Source: Thermoplasmatota archaeon (GTDB lineage Bacteria; Pseudomonadota; Gammaproteobacteria; Burkholderiales; Thiobacillaceae). Taken from it: DNA of 7,653 nt. The notes beneath the pieces were generated by a model. It saw nothing but the letters and a program-made list of their open reading frames with translations, ran no database searches and was not told where the DNA came from. The stretch spans positions 1 through 7,653 of the forward strand of contig JAMCVR010000028.1 of the NCBI GenBank assembly GCA_023475455.1, in the 5' to 3' direction. This document shows, piece by piece, positions 6,126 to 7,653 of the stretch. The position numbers and the translations under genes were made by a program. Position 1 is the first letter of the stretch, and each line of letters begins with the position of its first letter.

Positions 6126-6370
6126 AAGCATATCCTTATTAATAAATTAAAAAAATCAAAGCAGCGTTTGCGCTAGTGCGGCGCCTGTCGATGACCGGCA
6201 CAAGGGTTTAGCGATGAATCTTTAGGCCACCGGGCCAGCGCACCTATACGGGTCGATATAACAACCCGCCATTGCTCACAGCAGGATTTGTGCCAAGCAT
6301 GATCGGCACGATTTGATGCATTGCCTTCCGCTTTTGCGCAGCTTCGGCAATGACCAATCATATAGCGCCT
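6126..6370. other. Structured intergenic stretch upstream of the cytochrome c5 gene
   Basis: The first 35 bases are very AT-rich and probably hold the cytochrome c5 promoter. On the minus strand TTGAT-N4-TTAAT here (TTGAT at 6155-6159) resembles only half of an FNR/ANR box, so oxygen control is weakly suggested at most. Further on are three hairpins: CGGGT/ACCCG (6249-6253/6264-6268), GTGCC/GGCAC (6290-6294/6305-6309) and CATTGCC/GGCAATG (6319-6325/6346-6352), the last with a nested CGC-TTTT-GCG. No gene is convincing. The series of stems could belong to a small RNA, but nothing proves transcription. Confidence 0.35.
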
Positions 6371-6379
6371 GATTTTCCG

Positions 6380-6470
6380 TTCTCGAAATCGGGAAAATTA
6401 TTGGAGTTAATGTTCCGATATCGAGAAAATATCAAGATATTTCAAAGAAAAGTTCGGGCATGGAACATGC
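6380..6470. promoter_or_regulatory. Cluster of operator-like palindromes upstream of the PAS sensor gene
   Basis: Two related 16-bp imperfect palindromes are TTCTCGAAATCGGGAA (6380-6395) and GTTCCGATATCGAGAA (6412-6427). They fit a shared pattern close to TTCyCGAwwTCGrGAA, and their centres are 32 bp apart, about three helical turns. Two more dyads follow: AAATATC-AA-GATATTT (6427-6442) and GCATG-GAA-CATGC (6458-6470). The cluster ends 43 bp before the ATG at 6514, a typical place for regulatory sites. I cannot match the motif to a named regulator. Confidence 0.5.
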
Positions 6471-6513
6471 TTTAACCCGATAACGCAAATAGCGTGAACT
6501 GCGGAGTTGTGGC

Positions 6514-7575
6514 ATGCGTAAGCCGATTGCCTCCAATTTGTTGCCCATCATGTTTCTGGTCGGCGCGGCATCTGGATTCTTCCTCAGCACCGCCGGGTGG
6601 TGGGGCTTGAACCTGGCCTCGCGGGACATGGAGAAGCTGTATTCCACCAATGCCTCGGGCCTTGAACGGCTCTCCCTTCTTCAGACAAACCTGGCGCAGG
6701 CCCGGATGAGGATGCTGACTTTGTTGGGGAAAGGCCGGATGTCCGCCTCCGACAGCGTGGCGATGGATGAAGGCGACGCCCGTACGAGGGCGCAGTTGCA
6801 CGAACTGGAGTCAAGCGCAGCAACCCCGGAGGACCGCCGCTATTGGCGCCGACTCGGCCAGCTCTACGAGCGCGTTTCCGAAAGCGAGAGGCGAACACTT
6901 GCGCTGCTTCCGGCATCCCCCGAGCACGCCTTCCAACGCTATGCCACCGACACCGAGCCGTTGTTTCTCCAGCTGGTGGATACTCTCGGCCAAGCGCTTC
7001 CGGCGATTGTTCAGTCCAGCCAGCGCATCTATGCAAAATCCGCCGACACCAACCGGACCATGCAATATCTGGTGCTGGCCATGGCCGGGCTTGCCACCGT
7101 TTTCTTCTGTTCGACCAGTTGGCTCGCCTACCGGGAAACGGCGGAACGCAAGAAAAAAACCTTCCAGCTCGATCGGGAACATGCCCGTTTCAAAACCCTG
7201 TTCGAAACCACCGACGACGCCATCATCCTGTTCAACCTCCGTCAGATCCTCGATTGCAACCGGGCCGCGCTCCGTCTGTTCAAGGTTCCCTCGGTCGCCC
7301 TCTTCGTGACCCGGAATTTCAGCGATCTGCAGCCGGTGCGGCAACCCAACGGCGAGATTTCGATCGACTCGCTGCGGGACAAAATCGATGCTTGCCTGAG
7401 CGGCGGGCCACAGCGCTTCGAAGCGACGTTCAAGACCATCGAGGGCGGAGAGTTCTCCGCCGAGGTGCTGGTGAACGGAGCGCAAGTGAACACTGAAACC
7501 ATGATTCAGATGACCGTGCGCGACGTGAGCGAGCGCAAAAAGGCGGAAAGCGCCACGACATTCCCGCCGTCGTGA
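6514..7575 (+). CDS. Membrane-anchored PAS sensor protein lacking an output domain
   Basis: A 353-residue protein, probably an environmental sensor. GGAG (6503-6506) lies 7 nt before the ATG. TM1 covers about residues 9-30 and TM2 about 183-206. The 150 residues between them are charged, mostly helical in character and without cysteines, resembling the four-helix-bundle ligand domains of chemoreceptors and sensor kinases. A short charged linker (ERKKKTFQLDREHARFK) leads straight into a PAS domain (about 222-345: FKTLFETTDDAIILFN near the start, MTVRDVSERKKAE at the end), with no clear HAMP domain. The PAS end is the usual junction to a GGDEF, kinase or receptor signalling domain, yet translation stops eight residues later (SATTFPPS). 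No output domain continues in the other frames of the 78 bases left. It may signal through a partner protein or be a truncated relic. Annotation as a PAS-domain protein is firm; the signal it senses is unknown. Confidence 0.85.
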   Translation: MRKPIASNLLPIMFLVGAASGFFLSTAGWWGLNLASRDMEKLYSTNASGLERLSLLQTNLAQARMRMLTLLGKGRMSASDSVAMDEGDARTRAQLHELESSAATPEDRRYWRRLGQLYERVSESERRTLALLPASPEHAFQRYATDTEPLFLQLVDTLGQALPAIVQSSQRIYAKSADTNRTMQYLVLAMAGLATVFFCSTSWLAYRETAERKKKTFQLDREHARFKTLFETTDDAIILFNLRQILDCNRAALRLFKVPSVALFVTRNFSDLQPVRQPNGEISIDSLRDKIDACLSGGPQRFEATFKTIEGGEFSAEVLVNGAQVNTETMIQMTVRDVSERKKAESATTFPPS

Positions 7576-7618
7576 AATGAATCCCGAAATAATCGGCAAT
7601 TTGTTAGTAAGAACAAGC

Positions 7619-7633
7619 GCCTGTCGCACAGGC
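7619..7633. repeat. Short perfect hairpin downstream of the PAS sensor gene
   Basis: GCCTGT (7619-7624) and ACAGGC (7628-7633) pair around the 3-base loop CGC, 43 bases after the sensor stop codon. No T-tract follows within the window, so termination is only possible, not shown. Confidence 0.35.
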
Positions 7634-7653
7634 CGTCACGATCGCCGCGCCAC

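Noticed and set aside
6173..6361. 62-codon minus-strand open frame with CRSC and HKSCC cysteines
   Set aside because: The cysteine spacing is suggestive, but there is no ribosome binding site, no helix or fold signature, and the frame spans the hairpins; probably chance.
7577..7653. Open frame beginning MNPEIIGNLL running off the right edge
   Set aside because: Only 25 codons are visible, there is no ribosome binding site, and it passes through a hairpin; it cannot be supported as a gene from this window.

Overview
The window is GC-rich chromosomal DNA. Its protein content (Cu-type P1B ATPase, c-type cytochromes, MltA lipoprotein, membrane-anchored PAS sensor) and codon use suggest a Gram-negative proteobacterium. 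A respiratory betaproteobacterium of the Thiobacillus/Rhodocyclales sort is my best guess, but it is inferred from general appearance and not from a marker gene. I see no tRNA, rRNA, IS element or CRISPR array.

Layout. Positions 1-2284 (minus strand) hold most of a copper-exporting P-type ATPase (copA). Its 3' end is cut off by the window, and the last 17 bases at the edge look rearranged. A textbook MerR/CueR-type promoter, with a 19-bp spacer over an interrupted palindrome, lies just upstream at 2314-2344. A 440-bp gap (2345-2784) separates it from a divergent plus-strand gene at 2785-4188, which encodes a secreted di-heme cytochrome c of the CcP/MauG superfamily. The gap holds a palindrome, a set of direct repeats and an intrinsic terminator that sits immediately before the cytochrome gene. 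Upstream bases can pair with one arm of that terminator in a mutually exclusive fold, so the leader looks like an attenuator or riboswitch-like element.

Positions 4268-5512 (minus) encode MltA, a lipoprotein lytic transglycosylase, convergent with the cytochrome gene across a hairpin. Divergent from mltA, at 5577-5669 (plus), is a 30-residue single-pass membrane protein with a good ribosome binding site. A block of overlapping inverted repeats (5744-5807) then precedes a minus-strand cytochrome c5-type monoheme protein (5820-6125).

A 388-bp AT-richer gap (6126-6513) contains several hairpins and, nearer the last gene, a cluster of palindromes including two related copies of a 16-bp operator-like site. 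The final gene (6514-7575, plus) is a two-TM sensor with a periplasmic helical domain and one PAS domain. It stops exactly where an output domain would normally begin.

Taken together the genes serve the envelope and periplasm: copper export, periplasmic electron transfer or peroxide handling, peptidoglycan turnover and sensing. They are transcribed in alternating directions, so each is probably its own transcription unit rather than part of one operon. The most promising undescribed element is the switch-like leader in front of the di-heme cytochrome gene. The operator cluster before the PAS sensor and the rearranged-looking left edge also deserve a second look.
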